DNA from: an uncultured Treponema sp.
GTDB taxonomy: Bacteria; Spirochaetota; Spirochaetia; Treponematales; Treponemataceae
Direction: 5' to 3'
DNA length: 64,000 nucleotides
NCBI RefSeq assembly: GCF_945873775.1
Contig: NZ_CAMCEC010000003.1
Location: forward strand, 84,698 to 148,697
Under the pieces are notes generated by a model. That model was given only the letters and a program-made list of their open reading frames with translations. It had not been told where the DNA came from and did not search any database. The translations under genes and the position numbers were made by a program. Position 1 is the stretch's first letter; every line of letters begins with the position of its first letter. Of this stretch, positions 33,991-42,163 are shown one piece after another.

Positions 33991-35757
33991 CTAATTGCTA
34001 GTTTTGCTCAGGTTTTCTACAAGAAGTTTTTCGCATTGCTCTTTTGGCATTGGCTTTCCCAGCAGAAATCCTTGAATTGTGCGGCAGTTGAATTTCTGAA
34101 TCATTTTCAGCTGCTCTTCATTTTCAACGCCTTCAGCAATTGTGTTTAATCCCATTTTTGAAACAAGCGAAATAATGCTTTCCGTAAGGTTCGCTTCAAA
34201 TCCGTCTTTTGCCGCAATGTTTGAAACAAACGACTTGTCAATCTTTAAAGTTGTAAGCGGCAGAAGCTGCAAATATCTTAAAGAAGAATATCCTGTTCCA
34301 AAGTCATCGAGAGAAAGTCCCACACCTTGCTCTCTTATTTTGTTCAGTTTGGATATTGTGTCTTCCACGTTGTCAATAAGAACGCCTTCTGTAATTTCAA
34401 TTTCAAGATGCTTTTTGTCTATTCCGGATTTTTCAATTTTCTTAAACAGCTTTTCAATAAAATCTTCTTGAACAAACTGAACTGGAGAAACATTCACAGA
34501 CATTATTCCGTTGAAGCTGAATTTCATTTCCCATTCTTTTATTGTTGCGAGCGCAGTTGTCATAACCCAGTCTCCGAGCGGAACAACAAGATGAGTTTCC
34601 TCTGCGAGCGGAATGAACTGCTCAGGACTTATCCAGCCCAAGTCGCTGTCGTACCATCTAAGGAGCGCTTCAAATCCGCGCAGTTCTTTTGTCTTTGCGT
34701 CAAATTGCGGCTGGTAATAAAGCTGAAAATTTCTGCTTGCCATTGCCTTTGACATTTTTGTTTCGATATTCAGCTTGCTTAGGAATTTTTCCTGCATGAG
34801 CGAATGGAAACAGGCAACGTTGTTTTTGCCGTTTTTCTTTGCTTCGATTTTTGCCATGTCAGCGAACTTTAAAAGGTCTTCGGTTTTTTTTGAATCGTCT
34901 GGAAAGATTGAAATTCCGCCTGAAATTCCAATTCCTTCTGCATTTAAAAATCGAAGGGCTTTCTTTGAAATTTCTATAGCTTCATCGCGGTCTTTTATGT
35001 TTTTGTATAAAAGCACAAATTCATCTCCGCCGAACCTTGTCGCTGTAACTGTTTTTGATTCCATGAGTTTGAGGATTGTCGCAACTTGCTTTAAAAGCTC
35101 ATCGCCTGCGTTGTGTCCTCTTGAGTCATTGATGTCTTTCATGTTGTCAATGTCAAACAAAAGAATTCCAAACTTTTCATTTTTTTCAGTCGCTTCTTTT
35201 ATCTGAACTTTCATCATTGTAGAAAGCCATGCGCGGTTGTAAAGGTCTGTGAGAGAATCGTGGTATGCCGCAAACAAAAGCTGCTCGTTCAACTGCTGGA
35301 TGTTTTTTAACTGCGAATCCAAATTCAGTCTGCTTGATTTTAACTGGCTTGTTACTTCCTCAAGTTTTTTGTTTTGTTCGCTCAATGCGGACTCGTATTC
35401 TTTTGCCTGCGAAACATTTGTAAGCGAAACCGCAACGTAATCGCCCGGCACGCATTTTGCCACAAGCTGAATCCATATAGAAAAATTATGAGAGTAAAAA
35501 GTTTCTTCAATTGTTTTTTTTGTTTTTATAGTTTCAACTGCCATGTCAAACCAGCTGATGTCTTGGCTGATTTTTTCCTTGAAGCTTGAAAACAGAACGC
35601 CTTCTTTTATAAAATTTTTTGTAAGGTTTCTAAAACATTCATTTACATAGACAATTGAAAAGTCCGTTATTTGTTCATCTTGCTTTACTGGAACTGCAAT
35701 AATAACCGCAGCCGGGATTGTGTCCAAAATAGTTTTATATTCAGAAAGTTCAAGCAT
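33991..35757 (-). CDS. PAS-like GGDEF-EAL c-di-GMP enzyme
   Basis: 588 aa, soluble. A PAS-like sensor at about 5-120, a coiled coil at about 125-165, GGDEF at about 170-325 with intact ATRFGGDEFVLLYK, and EAL from about 335. The inhibitory RxxD site upstream of GGDEF is absent. EAL residues are complete: FEALLRW, SVNVSPVQF, EITEGVL, DDFGTGYSSL, LKIDKSF and AEGVEN. It could both make and degrade c-di-GMP; the balance cannot be read from sequence. AAGGAA Shine-Dalgarno. Stands between guaA and the resolvase-related gene. Confidence 0.93.
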   Translation of the reverse strand: MLELSEYKTILDTIPAAVIIAVPVKQDEQITDFSIVYVNECFRNLTKNFIKEGVLFSSFKEKISQDISWFDMAVETIKTKKTIEETFYSHNFSIWIQLVAKCVPGDYVAVSLTNVSQAKEYESALSEQNKKLEEVTSQLKSSRLNLDSQLKNIQQLNEQLLFAAYHDSLTDLYNRAWLSTMMKVQIKEATEKNEKFGILLFDIDNMKDINDSRGHNAGDELLKQVATILKLMESKTVTATRFGGDEFVLLYKNIKDRDEAIEISKKALRFLNAEGIGISGGISIFPDDSKKTEDLLKFADMAKIEAKKNGKNNVACFHSLMQEKFLSKLNIETKMSKAMASRNFQLYYQPQFDAKTKELRGFEALLRWYDSDLGWISPEQFIPLAEETHLVVPLGDWVMTTALATIKEWEMKFSFNGIMSVNVSPVQFVQEDFIEKLFKKIEKSGIDKKHLEIEITEGVLIDNVEDTISKLNKIREQGVGLSLDDFGTGYSSLRYLQLLPLTTLKIDKSFVSNIAAKDGFEANLTESIISLVSKMGLNTIAEGVENEEQLKMIQKFNCRTIQGFLLGKPMPKEQCEKLLVENLSKTSN

Positions 35758-35828
35758 AAAATTCCTTTACATTTTTTAATTGAAAGTGCTGAAAAAAACT
35801 TTTACAAGTCTTTAACAGCATTAAAAAT

Positions 35829-37706
35829 TTATTCCCAGCCGAAAGTTGCAGGCGGCTTGTTTGTAAGATCAAAAAATATTGCGTCAACATAAGGCAGCTT
35901 GGAAATTTCCTGCACAATGTCCATAAGAAGATCCTGCGGAAGCTGTGCGAACCTTGCTGTCATTACGTCTTCTGAACAAAGCGGGCGCAAAACAAAACTG
36001 CATCTTTTCTTTGATGAAGCATAAGGCAAGTTGATTGTAAGATGCTGGAAAATTTTATTGTACCATCCGCTTTTGTGAAGAGCCGTAAGAACTATGTCGT
36101 CGGCATCTCTTGTCTGGTCAAGCCGCTCTTTTGTGCAGTAGCCTTCCTGAAGCTTTAAGTCTTCATCTTTTACCGAAGGATTTTGCCACAAGCGGATTAT
36201 CGTTCTGTTTATAAATGACGCGCTGTTTGTAATCTGGCTTGATGCGGCTTCAAGTTTTTCCCATTTTTTTGGAAGATGATAAAAGCCGTTTTCCATTTTT
36301 GCAAAACTGATTACAGACGGAAATCTGTAAGTGCGGAAGTCTCCTTGAACACCTACGGACTTTACAGGCAGAATGTATTTTTCAAGATTCGCAGAACATT
36401 TTGCGCAGAACATTTCAAGCTGGACTTTTGAAATTTCTTCCTGAGCTTTTTTAAATTCTTCTTTATCATTTTCCGGCATTGTTCCGTTGGAGCAAAGCAC
36501 ATTGATGCTTAATCCAGGTCCTGGGAAAGGATGGCGCATTACAAGCTCATCTTCAAGTCCAAGTTTTTTTCCAATCGCGCGAACTTCATCTTTGTACAAA
36601 TCTTTTAGAGGCTCAATAATCAAGCCTTTTTCAATTAGCTTTTGTATTCCGTCTACGCGGTTATGATGAGTTTTTATTACATTTGAATTTTTTGTTCCGC
36701 CGCTTTCAATGATGTCCGGATACAAAGTTCCCTGCGCCAAAAGCCATTTGTCCTCATCAAGTTTCTGCTTTGCCACAACTTCATTGCGCACTGTAATAAA
36801 ATTTTCACCAATCGCCATTCTTTTTTTCTGCGGGTCGGTAAGATTTTCTACAGCCTTTAAGAAACTTTTGCTTGCGTCTTCGACAATGAAATTTGAAAAT
36901 CCGTGGCTTTTGTATGCCTCTTCAACTTTCTTGCTTTCATTCTTGCGCATAAAGCCGTTGTCTATATGAAGTCCCATAACTCTTTCCTGTCCCAAAGCTT
37001 TGTTTAAAAGTGCGAACGCTACAGTAGAATCAACTCCGCCGCTTAAAAAGAGAAGGACATTTTTATCGTTTGCCTGATTTCTTATTGAATCGATTATGTG
37101 GTTCAGAACTGTGTCCTGATCCCAGTTTTTTTCCATTCCGCAGAACTTTGCAAAGTTTTCAAGAATTTTATTTCCGCAAGGAGTGTCTTTTACTTCGCAG
37201 TGGAACTGAAGGCTGAATCGTTTTTTTTCAAGATTCTGAAGCGCGGCGAATTCGCAGTCCTTTGTAGAGCCGACAGTTTCAAATCCGTCTCCTGGTTTTA
37301 CAACAGCGTCCTGATGGCTCATCCAAACTTGCTGCGGACTTTCAATTTCTTCAAACAGCGGACAGTTTATATTTTTATTCAGTTCTAAAGTTGCAAATCC
37401 AAATTCCCCGACCAAGGCTTTCTGTGCTTTTCCGTTGTAGCCGGTTTGAACTACATAATGTCCGTAGCAAAGACCGAGGATTGGAATATCAAGCTTAAGA
37501 ATTTCAGAATTGAATTCAGGAGCATTTTTATCATAGATACTGGACGGACCTCCGCTAAGCACAATTCCTTTTGCATTTTTGAATGTTTCAAGCCCGGCGG
37601 AAGGCAAGGCGATTTCTGAATAATAACCCATCATGCGGAATCTTTTTGCAATAAGGTGGGCATACTGGCTTCCAAAATCTAAAACAACAATTTTTAAACG
37701 TTCCAT
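35829..37706 (-). CDS. guaA: GMP synthase (glutamine-hydrolysing), long form
   Basis: 625 aa, about 100 more than usual bacterial GuaA. Amidotransferase domain at about 1-200 with nucleophile GLCYGHYVV (about residue 82) and LQFHCEVKDT for His/Glu. ATP pyrophosphatase with LLFLSGGVDSTVA (about 222-234). The C-terminal part is enlarged, as in the eukaryotic type (human GMPS), with an insertion near residues 430-560 before the final XMP-binding TNKPPATFGWE. The start follows TATAAT by 8 bp without a Shine-Dalgarno. GMP supply feeds GTP for PckG and c-di-GMP enzymes. Confidence 0.94.
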   Translation of the reverse strand: MERLKIVVLDFGSQYAHLIAKRFRMMGYYSEIALPSAGLETFKNAKGIVLSGGPSSIYDKNAPEFNSEILKLDIPILGLCYGHYVVQTGYNGKAQKALVGEFGFATLELNKNINCPLFEEIESPQQVWMSHQDAVVKPGDGFETVGSTKDCEFAALQNLEKKRFSLQFHCEVKDTPCGNKILENFAKFCGMEKNWDQDTVLNHIIDSIRNQANDKNVLLFLSGGVDSTVAFALLNKALGQERVMGLHIDNGFMRKNESKKVEEAYKSHGFSNFIVEDASKSFLKAVENLTDPQKKRMAIGENFITVRNEVVAKQKLDEDKWLLAQGTLYPDIIESGGTKNSNVIKTHHNRVDGIQKLIEKGLIIEPLKDLYKDEVRAIGKKLGLEDELVMRHPFPGPGLSINVLCSNGTMPENDKEEFKKAQEEISKVQLEMFCAKCSANLEKYILPVKSVGVQGDFRTYRFPSVISFAKMENGFYHLPKKWEKLEAASSQITNSASFINRTIIRLWQNPSVKDEDLKLQEGYCTKERLDQTRDADDIVLTALHKSGWYNKIFQHLTINLPYASSKKRCSFVLRPLCSEDVMTARFAQLPQDLLMDIVQEISKLPYVDAIFFDLTNKPPATFGWE

Positions 37707-37756
37707 GAAATATAATTATACCTCATATCCAATTTTTAGCCAAGTTAAAAGGAATT

Positions 37757-39046
37757 TTATTCTATGGCTGAAAACGTTCTCTTAGAATATTTTCTTATTT
37801 GACTAAGCGCCTTTACTCCGATTTTTGGATTTTTTTCTATGAGCTTTTGGAACACGGAGTAATGGATTTTTATGACTTTTGATTTTCCAATTGAAACTGC
37901 GTCTTCCTGCCGGTGCTTTTTTAAAAGACATTCGCCTTCGCCAAAAAATGCGCCTTGATTTAAAACCTGCCCTTCATTTTTGTGTATAAGCAAAATGCTT
38001 CCGCTCGCAATGTAAAAACAGAATTCGCTTTTTGAATTTTTTCTGTAAACAAAATTTCCGTCGTTGAAATTTAATGCGTGTGAATCTTTTTTAAGAAGAA
38101 AATACGGATTTATAAAAAGAAACCGTTTTATATTTGAAAAGAATTTTCCGTCTTGTTTTTCAGGCAGAAGATAAAGCTCGCACAAAAGCAACGTTTCAAA
38201 AAACTGATAGACATAAAGCCACTGAGCAAAAAAGAAAAAAATTATAAAGAAAAAAAACACGCCCATGAGCATTACGATAATGTTGCTTAAAACTCCGTAG
38301 ACCAGGTTGTAGCGGTTTATGTTTACAAACAGGTGAAAGACTTTTGTAAGAATCCAAAACGAAGCGCAGGTTCCTGCTGAAGACAAAATGCTTATTCCCC
38401 AGGACGGATTTGTTCTGCTTCCGAATTTATACGTGAACGCCGTTGCTGCAAATAAAATTATAAACGGAACAAAACCAGCCGCTGTTTTGGAAATCAAATC
38501 TGCAATGTGATTTAACGGCTCAAGAATTCCGTAGAACCTTGGAACAAGCACGATTGTCTTTAAGCTGATTGCTATGAAAATTATCAGCGAAAATAAAATT
38601 ACAAAAAGAGCTTCCCCGATGAAAACAAGAAATATATTTTTTACAGGACGCGACTTTGCATCTTTTCCAAAAATTCTTTTCAGTCCTACAATCACTGAGC
38701 TGAAAAATCTTCTTGACATCCAGACTACAGCCGCAATAATCACAACTTCAAAATTTGTAACAAGCTTAAGCGACTTTGGAAGCGAATCTTCAATGCTTAT
38801 AATCTGGCTTGAAAACGGACTTGAAGAAATTAGCGCGGAAACAGTTTCTGGGGAAGCGTGCAGAACTCTAAGAAGCACAACGCAAATAATCATGCTGATT
38901 GGAACAACTGAAAGCAAAAATCCAAATGCGCAGGCAGAAGCGGAAGAAATCAAGTCGTTCGAAAAAAACAAACTTGAGCTTAAGTAAAGCGACTGCACAA
39001 TGCTGAACAGCGAAATTTTTTTCAGCTGCTTTTTTTCTAAAGTCAT
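37757..39046 (-). CDS. YihY/BrkB-type membrane protein fused to a cNMP-binding-like domain
   Basis: 429 aa. The first ~290 residues are a YihY/UPF0761 membrane protein with about six helices. From about residue 325 there is a cyclic-nucleotide-binding fold: NFNDGNFVYRKNSKSEFCFYI (core FVYRKNSKSEFCFYIASG), then GAFFGEGECLLKKHRQEDAVSIG, matching the phosphate-binding cassette FGE...R-x-A but with the Arg displaced and the A spaced out, so nucleotide binding is doubtful. This fusion is uncommon. Its start overlaps the stop of the PilZ gene (ATGA), so the two are translated together. The YihY part is often labelled a virulence factor or RNase BN by old error. Confidence 0.82.
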   Translation of the reverse strand: MTLEKKQLKKISLFSIVQSLYLSSSLFFSNDLISSASACAFGFLLSVVPISMIICVVLLRVLHASPETVSALISSSPFSSQIISIEDSLPKSLKLVTNFEVVIIAAVVWMSRRFFSSVIVGLKRIFGKDAKSRPVKNIFLVFIGEALFVILFSLIIFIAISLKTIVLVPRFYGILEPLNHIADLISKTAAGFVPFIILFAATAFTYKFGSRTNPSWGISILSSAGTCASFWILTKVFHLFVNINRYNLVYGVLSNIIVMLMGVFFFFIIFFFFAQWLYVYQFFETLLLCELYLLPEKQDGKFFSNIKRFLFINPYFLLKKDSHALNFNDGNFVYRKNSKSEFCFYIASGSILLIHKNEGQVLNQGAFFGEGECLLKKHRQEDAVSIGKSKVIKIHYSVFQKLIEKNPKIGVKALSQIRKYSKRTFSAIE

Positions 39047-39942
39047 GAAAAGTTGTGTCCGGGCTGGCTTGAAAAAGTTGAAGGCTTGGACTTGGATTTT
39101 GTTTTTGCCGCAAAGTTGTAGTAGTCCATTTGCGCGTAGTCAGTGTCGTCCTTGCGTTCTTCGTTTATGGAAAGAATCATTTTGTCTTCAATTGTTTTAA
39201 AAACATATTGGCGGATTTCATCTTTTACAGCTGAAGGAGTTTGCGGCGCAAGAAGAAGAACCCAAATTGTTCCTTGCTCTGTTTTTTTTACGGCAAAAAT
39301 AACGGCTTCTGTTACAACCTGCTTTGTTCCAAGCCTGAGCGTTACGTCCTGCAATATGTAGTTTTTTGCAATTATGAGGCTTTCAAGTCCGGCGGGAATT
39401 TTTACAGCCATTCCAACGGAACTTAAGTCAAAAAGCTTGAGCTGGTGCATTTTGCTTCCGTGGTTCCAGAATAAAGCGGCGTCTTTGTCGTGCATTAAAT
39501 TTGCCCGGATATACTGCCGTCTTCCTTTTGCATTTGTCTTGGTAAGAATATTTTGTATTCGCTCGGAAACTTTTTCTATTCCGTCTGAAAAATCAATTAC
39601 GCTGTTTTCTGAATCTGAAAATTTCGAGAACAGTTCAATTTCATTTGGCTTTATTTTTTCGGAAATGACGGTCGCCTGAATTGTCTTGAGGCTTTCTTCC
39701 TTGTCGAAGCTGCGCAGAAAATTGAACCAGGCGCCTATTGAAAGCTGCGCATCAATGTTTATAAACAGAACAGAGCCGGGGTTTTTCCGCAGAAGATTTT
39801 TTGCGTCCCTGAAACTTTCGATAATGTAGACTTCATATTCTTTTTTCCGCAGGCTGCTTATAATGTCTTTTTTTATCGCATAAGCAGGATTCAAGAAGAA
39901 TATTTTTCTGCCATACATATCGAAGTCTGTCTGTTCTGCCAT
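39043..39942 (-). CDS. Receiver-like/PilZ two-domain protein
   Basis: 299 aa. Residues 1-125 look like a degenerate response-regulator receiver (alternating strands, DMYGRKIFFLNP start, LFINIDAQ at the phosphoacceptor position, no clear switch Lys). Residues about 138-250 are PilZ: RRQYIRANL for RxxxR and KLFDLSSVGMAVK for DxSxxG, so c-di-GMP binding is likely. The last 40 residues are polar and disordered. Promoter TTGCAA-N17-TATAAT ahead. Overlaps the downstream YihY-cNMP gene, implying that c-di-GMP controls or partners that membrane protein. Confidence 0.82.
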   Translation of the reverse strand: MAEQTDFDMYGRKIFFLNPAYAIKKDIISSLRKKEYEVYIIESFRDAKNLLRKNPGSVLFINIDAQLSIGAWFNFLRSFDKEESLKTIQATVISEKIKPNEIELFSKFSDSENSVIDFSDGIEKVSERIQNILTKTNAKGRRQYIRANLMHDKDAALFWNHGSKMHQLKLFDLSSVGMAVKIPAGLESLIIAKNYILQDVTLRLGTKQVVTEAVIFAVKKTEQGTIWVLLLAPQTPSAVKDEIRQYVFKTIEDKMILSINEERKDDTDYAQMDYYNFAAKTKSKSKPSTFSSQPGHNFS

Positions 39943-39962
39943 TTATTCTGTCCTAGCTAGAT

Positions 39963-39991
39963 ATTATAAGCCTGCTTGCTGAATTTTGCAA
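39963..39991 (-). promoter_or_regulatory. Promoter of the REC-like/PilZ and YihY-cNMP pair
   Basis: Minus strand: TTGCAA, 17-bp spacer, TATAAT, 20 bp before the PilZ gene start. Confidence 0.65.
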
Positions 39992-40088
39992 ATAACAAAA
40001 CAGACTTGCCATATCTATGCTTGATTTTTAGTCAATTTCGAGTTTTGAAAAAACGGTTTTTTAACTATCATTCCTATGCTGACAAGTT

Positions 40089-40117
40089 TGTCATTGCCGT
40101 GCTTGACACGGCAATCT
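40089..40117. repeat. Half copy of the TGTCATT palindromic element
   Basis: TGTCATT, then ATTGCCGTG and CACGGCAAT pairing around CTTGA, then CT. Same family as 41821, 45200, 61198 and 63149. It follows asnS on the minus strand and may help end its transcript. Confidence 0.6.
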
Positions 40118-40148
40118 ACTGTAATTTTTCAATTGACTTAAAATTCTT

Positions 40149-41609
40149 TTAGAAATCTGCGAGTTTTGGTGCCCGTGGATAAGGAATTACGTCGCGGATA
40201 TTTTCCATTCCTGTAACGTAACGGATAAGGCGTTCAAAGCCCAAACCAAATCCAGAGTGAGGAACTGTACCGAATCGGCGCAAATCAAGATACCACTGAT
40301 AGTTTGACATATCCATCTTGCGTTCCTCGCACGCTTTCAGCAATTTTTCGTAGTTTTCTTCGCGTTCAGAACCGCCAATCAGTTCACCAATTCCAGGAAC
40401 AAGAACATCAACGGCCTTTACAGTTTTTCCGTCGTCATTCTGTTTCATGTAGAAAGATTTTATTTCTTTTGGATAGTTAAAAACCATTACAGGGCAACCG
40501 AAAATCTTTTCTGTAAGATAACGTTCATGTTCAGTTGCAATGTCGCAGCCCCAGTACGGCTTGAATTCAAATTTCGCTCCGTTCTTTTCTGCTTCCTCAA
40601 GTTTTGCAATCGCGTCTGTGTAAGAAATTCGCACGAACTTTGCTTTTGCGACTTTTTCAAGGCTTTCAATAAGACCTGACTGAATTCTTTTGTCAAAAAA
40701 CTCCAAGTCTGAGCGGCATTTTGTTAAAGCCCAGTTCAAAAGATATTTTACAAAATCTTCCTGAATATCCATGTCGTCATCAAGGTCAAAGAACGCCATT
40801 TCCGGCTCAATCATCCAGAATTCTGCCAAGTGGCGCGGAGTATTTGAATTTTCTGCGCGGAAAGTCGGTCCAAAAGTGTAAACACGGCTTAATGCTGTTG
40901 CCATTGTTTCTGCTTCAAGCTGACCGGAAACAGTGAGCGACGCTTTTTTACCGAAGAAATCTTTTGAATAGTCAACAATTTTGTGCGCGTCCTCAATTTT
41001 CATTCCACCTGCGCCGGCTTTTACGCCAAGCTCAGCAATTTTTTCCATGGAAAGAGTTGTAACCTGAAACATTTCGCCTGCGCCTTCACAGTCAGAGCAA
41101 GTGATTTCCGGTGCGTTGATGTACTGGAATCCGCGCTCCTGAAAAAACGAGTGAACGGCAAAAGCCATCTGGTTTCGCACACGGTAAACTGCGCCAAAAG
41201 TATTTGTTCTGGCACGAAGATGAGCGTTTGTGCGAAGATATTCCATGGACATCCGGTTTTTCTGCAACGGATATTCTTCCGGATTGCAGGTGCCAAGACA
41301 TTTTAGGCTTTCAAGAGTAACTTCCACAGCCTGACCGCTAGCCGGCGAAGAAATCAGAAGCCCTTCCGCGCGGACAGAAGCCCCAGTATTCAATTTTTTT
41401 AATTCTTCTTCTATATTATTTACATTTGCATTTGGAGAAGGTGAATTTCTGTCAAAAGTAAGCTGAATGTTTGCGAAACAGCTTCCGTCATTTACCTGAA
41501 TGAAAACAAGATTTTTTGAATCGCGTACAGAACGAATCCATCCGCAAACTGTAACTTTTTGACTTTCAGGTTTTGTAGAAAGCAAATCTTTAATAATAAT
41601 AGGTGTCAT
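40149..41609 (-). CDS. asnS: Asparaginyl-tRNA synthetase
   Basis: 486 aa class II synthetase. N-terminal OB fold (VCGWIRSVRDSKNLVFIQV, about residues 21-39), insertion with ITCSDCEGAGEMFQVT, motif 2 with FGPTFRAENSNTPRHLAEFW (20) and motif 3 GLGFERLIRYVTGMENIRD near the C-terminus. The fRAE and the residues that separate AsnRS from AspRS agree with Asn specificity. Upstream (41610 on) begins the repeat-rich control region of the sigma factor. Confidence 0.96.
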   Translation of the reverse strand: MTPIIIKDLLSTKPESQKVTVCGWIRSVRDSKNLVFIQVNDGSCFANIQLTFDRNSPSPNANVNNIEEELKKLNTGASVRAEGLLISSPASGQAVEVTLESLKCLGTCNPEEYPLQKNRMSMEYLRTNAHLRARTNTFGAVYRVRNQMAFAVHSFFQERGFQYINAPEITCSDCEGAGEMFQVTTLSMEKIAELGVKAGAGGMKIEDAHKIVDYSKDFFGKKASLTVSGQLEAETMATALSRVYTFGPTFRAENSNTPRHLAEFWMIEPEMAFFDLDDDMDIQEDFVKYLLNWALTKCRSDLEFFDKRIQSGLIESLEKVAKAKFVRISYTDAIAKLEEAEKNGAKFEFKPYWGCDIATEHERYLTEKIFGCPVMVFNYPKEIKSFYMKQNDDGKTVKAVDVLVPGIGELIGGSEREENYEKLLKACEERKMDMSNYQWYLDLRRFGTVPHSGFGLGFERLIRYVTGMENIRDVIPYPRAPKLADF

Positions 41610-41647
41610 AATTCTACAGTTTAATGAATTGATTTTATATGGTCAAT

Positions 41648-41808
41648 TAATGTTTTTAATCTGAAAACAGTTCCTGTTCTAAGCGGAAAGTGATTCCTGT
41701 TCTAATAGGAAGGCAGTTCCTGTTTGAACAAAACGTACATTCCTGCTGTAATAGGAACACTTTGTTTGTTTTAAAAGGAATTTGATTCCTTATTAGTTGA
41801 CATTTCTG
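41648..41808. repeat. 23-bp tandem array (six units, possible seventh)
   Basis: Units start exactly 23 bp apart at 41671, 41694, 41717, 41740, 41763 and 41786; a weaker one fits at 41648. Units 1-4 start with TTCCTG, unit 6 with TTCCT; GGAA is at the same offset (15-18) in units 1, 2, 4 and 5. The best unit contains TTCCTGTTCTAATAGGAA, an imperfect dyad. Iteron- or operator-like. Confidence 0.85.
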
Positions 41809-41820
41809 TGATACCGAGTT

Positions 41821-41848
41821 TGTCATTCCCGTACTTGATACGGGAATC
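41821..41848. repeat. Half copy of the TGTCATT palindromic element
   Basis: TGTCATT then ATTCCCGTA and TACGGGAAT pairing (loop CTTGA-like), then CTT. Confidence 0.6.
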
Positions 41849-42110
41849 TTATATTAGTTTATAACAGCTCCTTTGATTAAGTCGAAGTATGTACATCTTT
41901 CTGTCTACAATTTTACACTGTATATAAATTTATACAGATAATTTTTGCTTATCTGTCTACTTTTTTGCAATTTGCTTGTTTCTTTATATTTTATTTTTTA
42001 AATTAATAAAATTTTCCGATTTTTATTAGGATTTTATTTCCTTAAATTATAAGAAAATACGCATTGATTTCAAGAAAGATGCTGATTTTTGTCTGTGCTT
42101 TTCTTAACTT
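41849..42110. other. AT-rich control region upstream of the sigma factor
   Basis: No coding frame is seen. Two direct repeats TCTGTCTAC (41900-41908, 41952-41960) flank the palindrome CTGTATATAAATTTATACAG (41918-41937). The rest is AT-rich, possibly bent. Together with the 23-bp array this makes a control region of over 500 bp. Confidence 0.6.
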
Positions 42111-42124
42111 GGCACAATATATGC
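42111..42124 (+). promoter_or_regulatory. Sigma-54-type -24/-12 promoter
   Basis: TTGGCAC-N5-ATGCT: GG at 42111-42112 and GC at 42123-42124 with exactly 10 bp between them, preceded by TT. Predicted start about 12 bp further on, leaving a leader of roughly 28 bases before the coding start. A poorer sigma-70 reading (TTGGCA-N15-TATCAT) exists. Confidence 0.6.
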
Positions 42125-42163
42125 TAATATATCATAGGATTAAAAAAAGTTATGGAGTTTGTT

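Noticed and set aside
35455..35470. Second sigma-54 site (GGCAC...TTTTGC)
   Set aside because: It has GG-N10-GC spacing but lies antisense inside the GGDEF-EAL gene with no gene to drive; likely chance.
41648..41808. CRISPR array
   Set aside because: The 23-bp units abut without spacers, differ from each other, and no cas gene is near.
41918..41937. LexA box
   Set aside because: CTG and CAG are 14 bp apart, not the 10 of the E. coli type, and no SOS gene follows.
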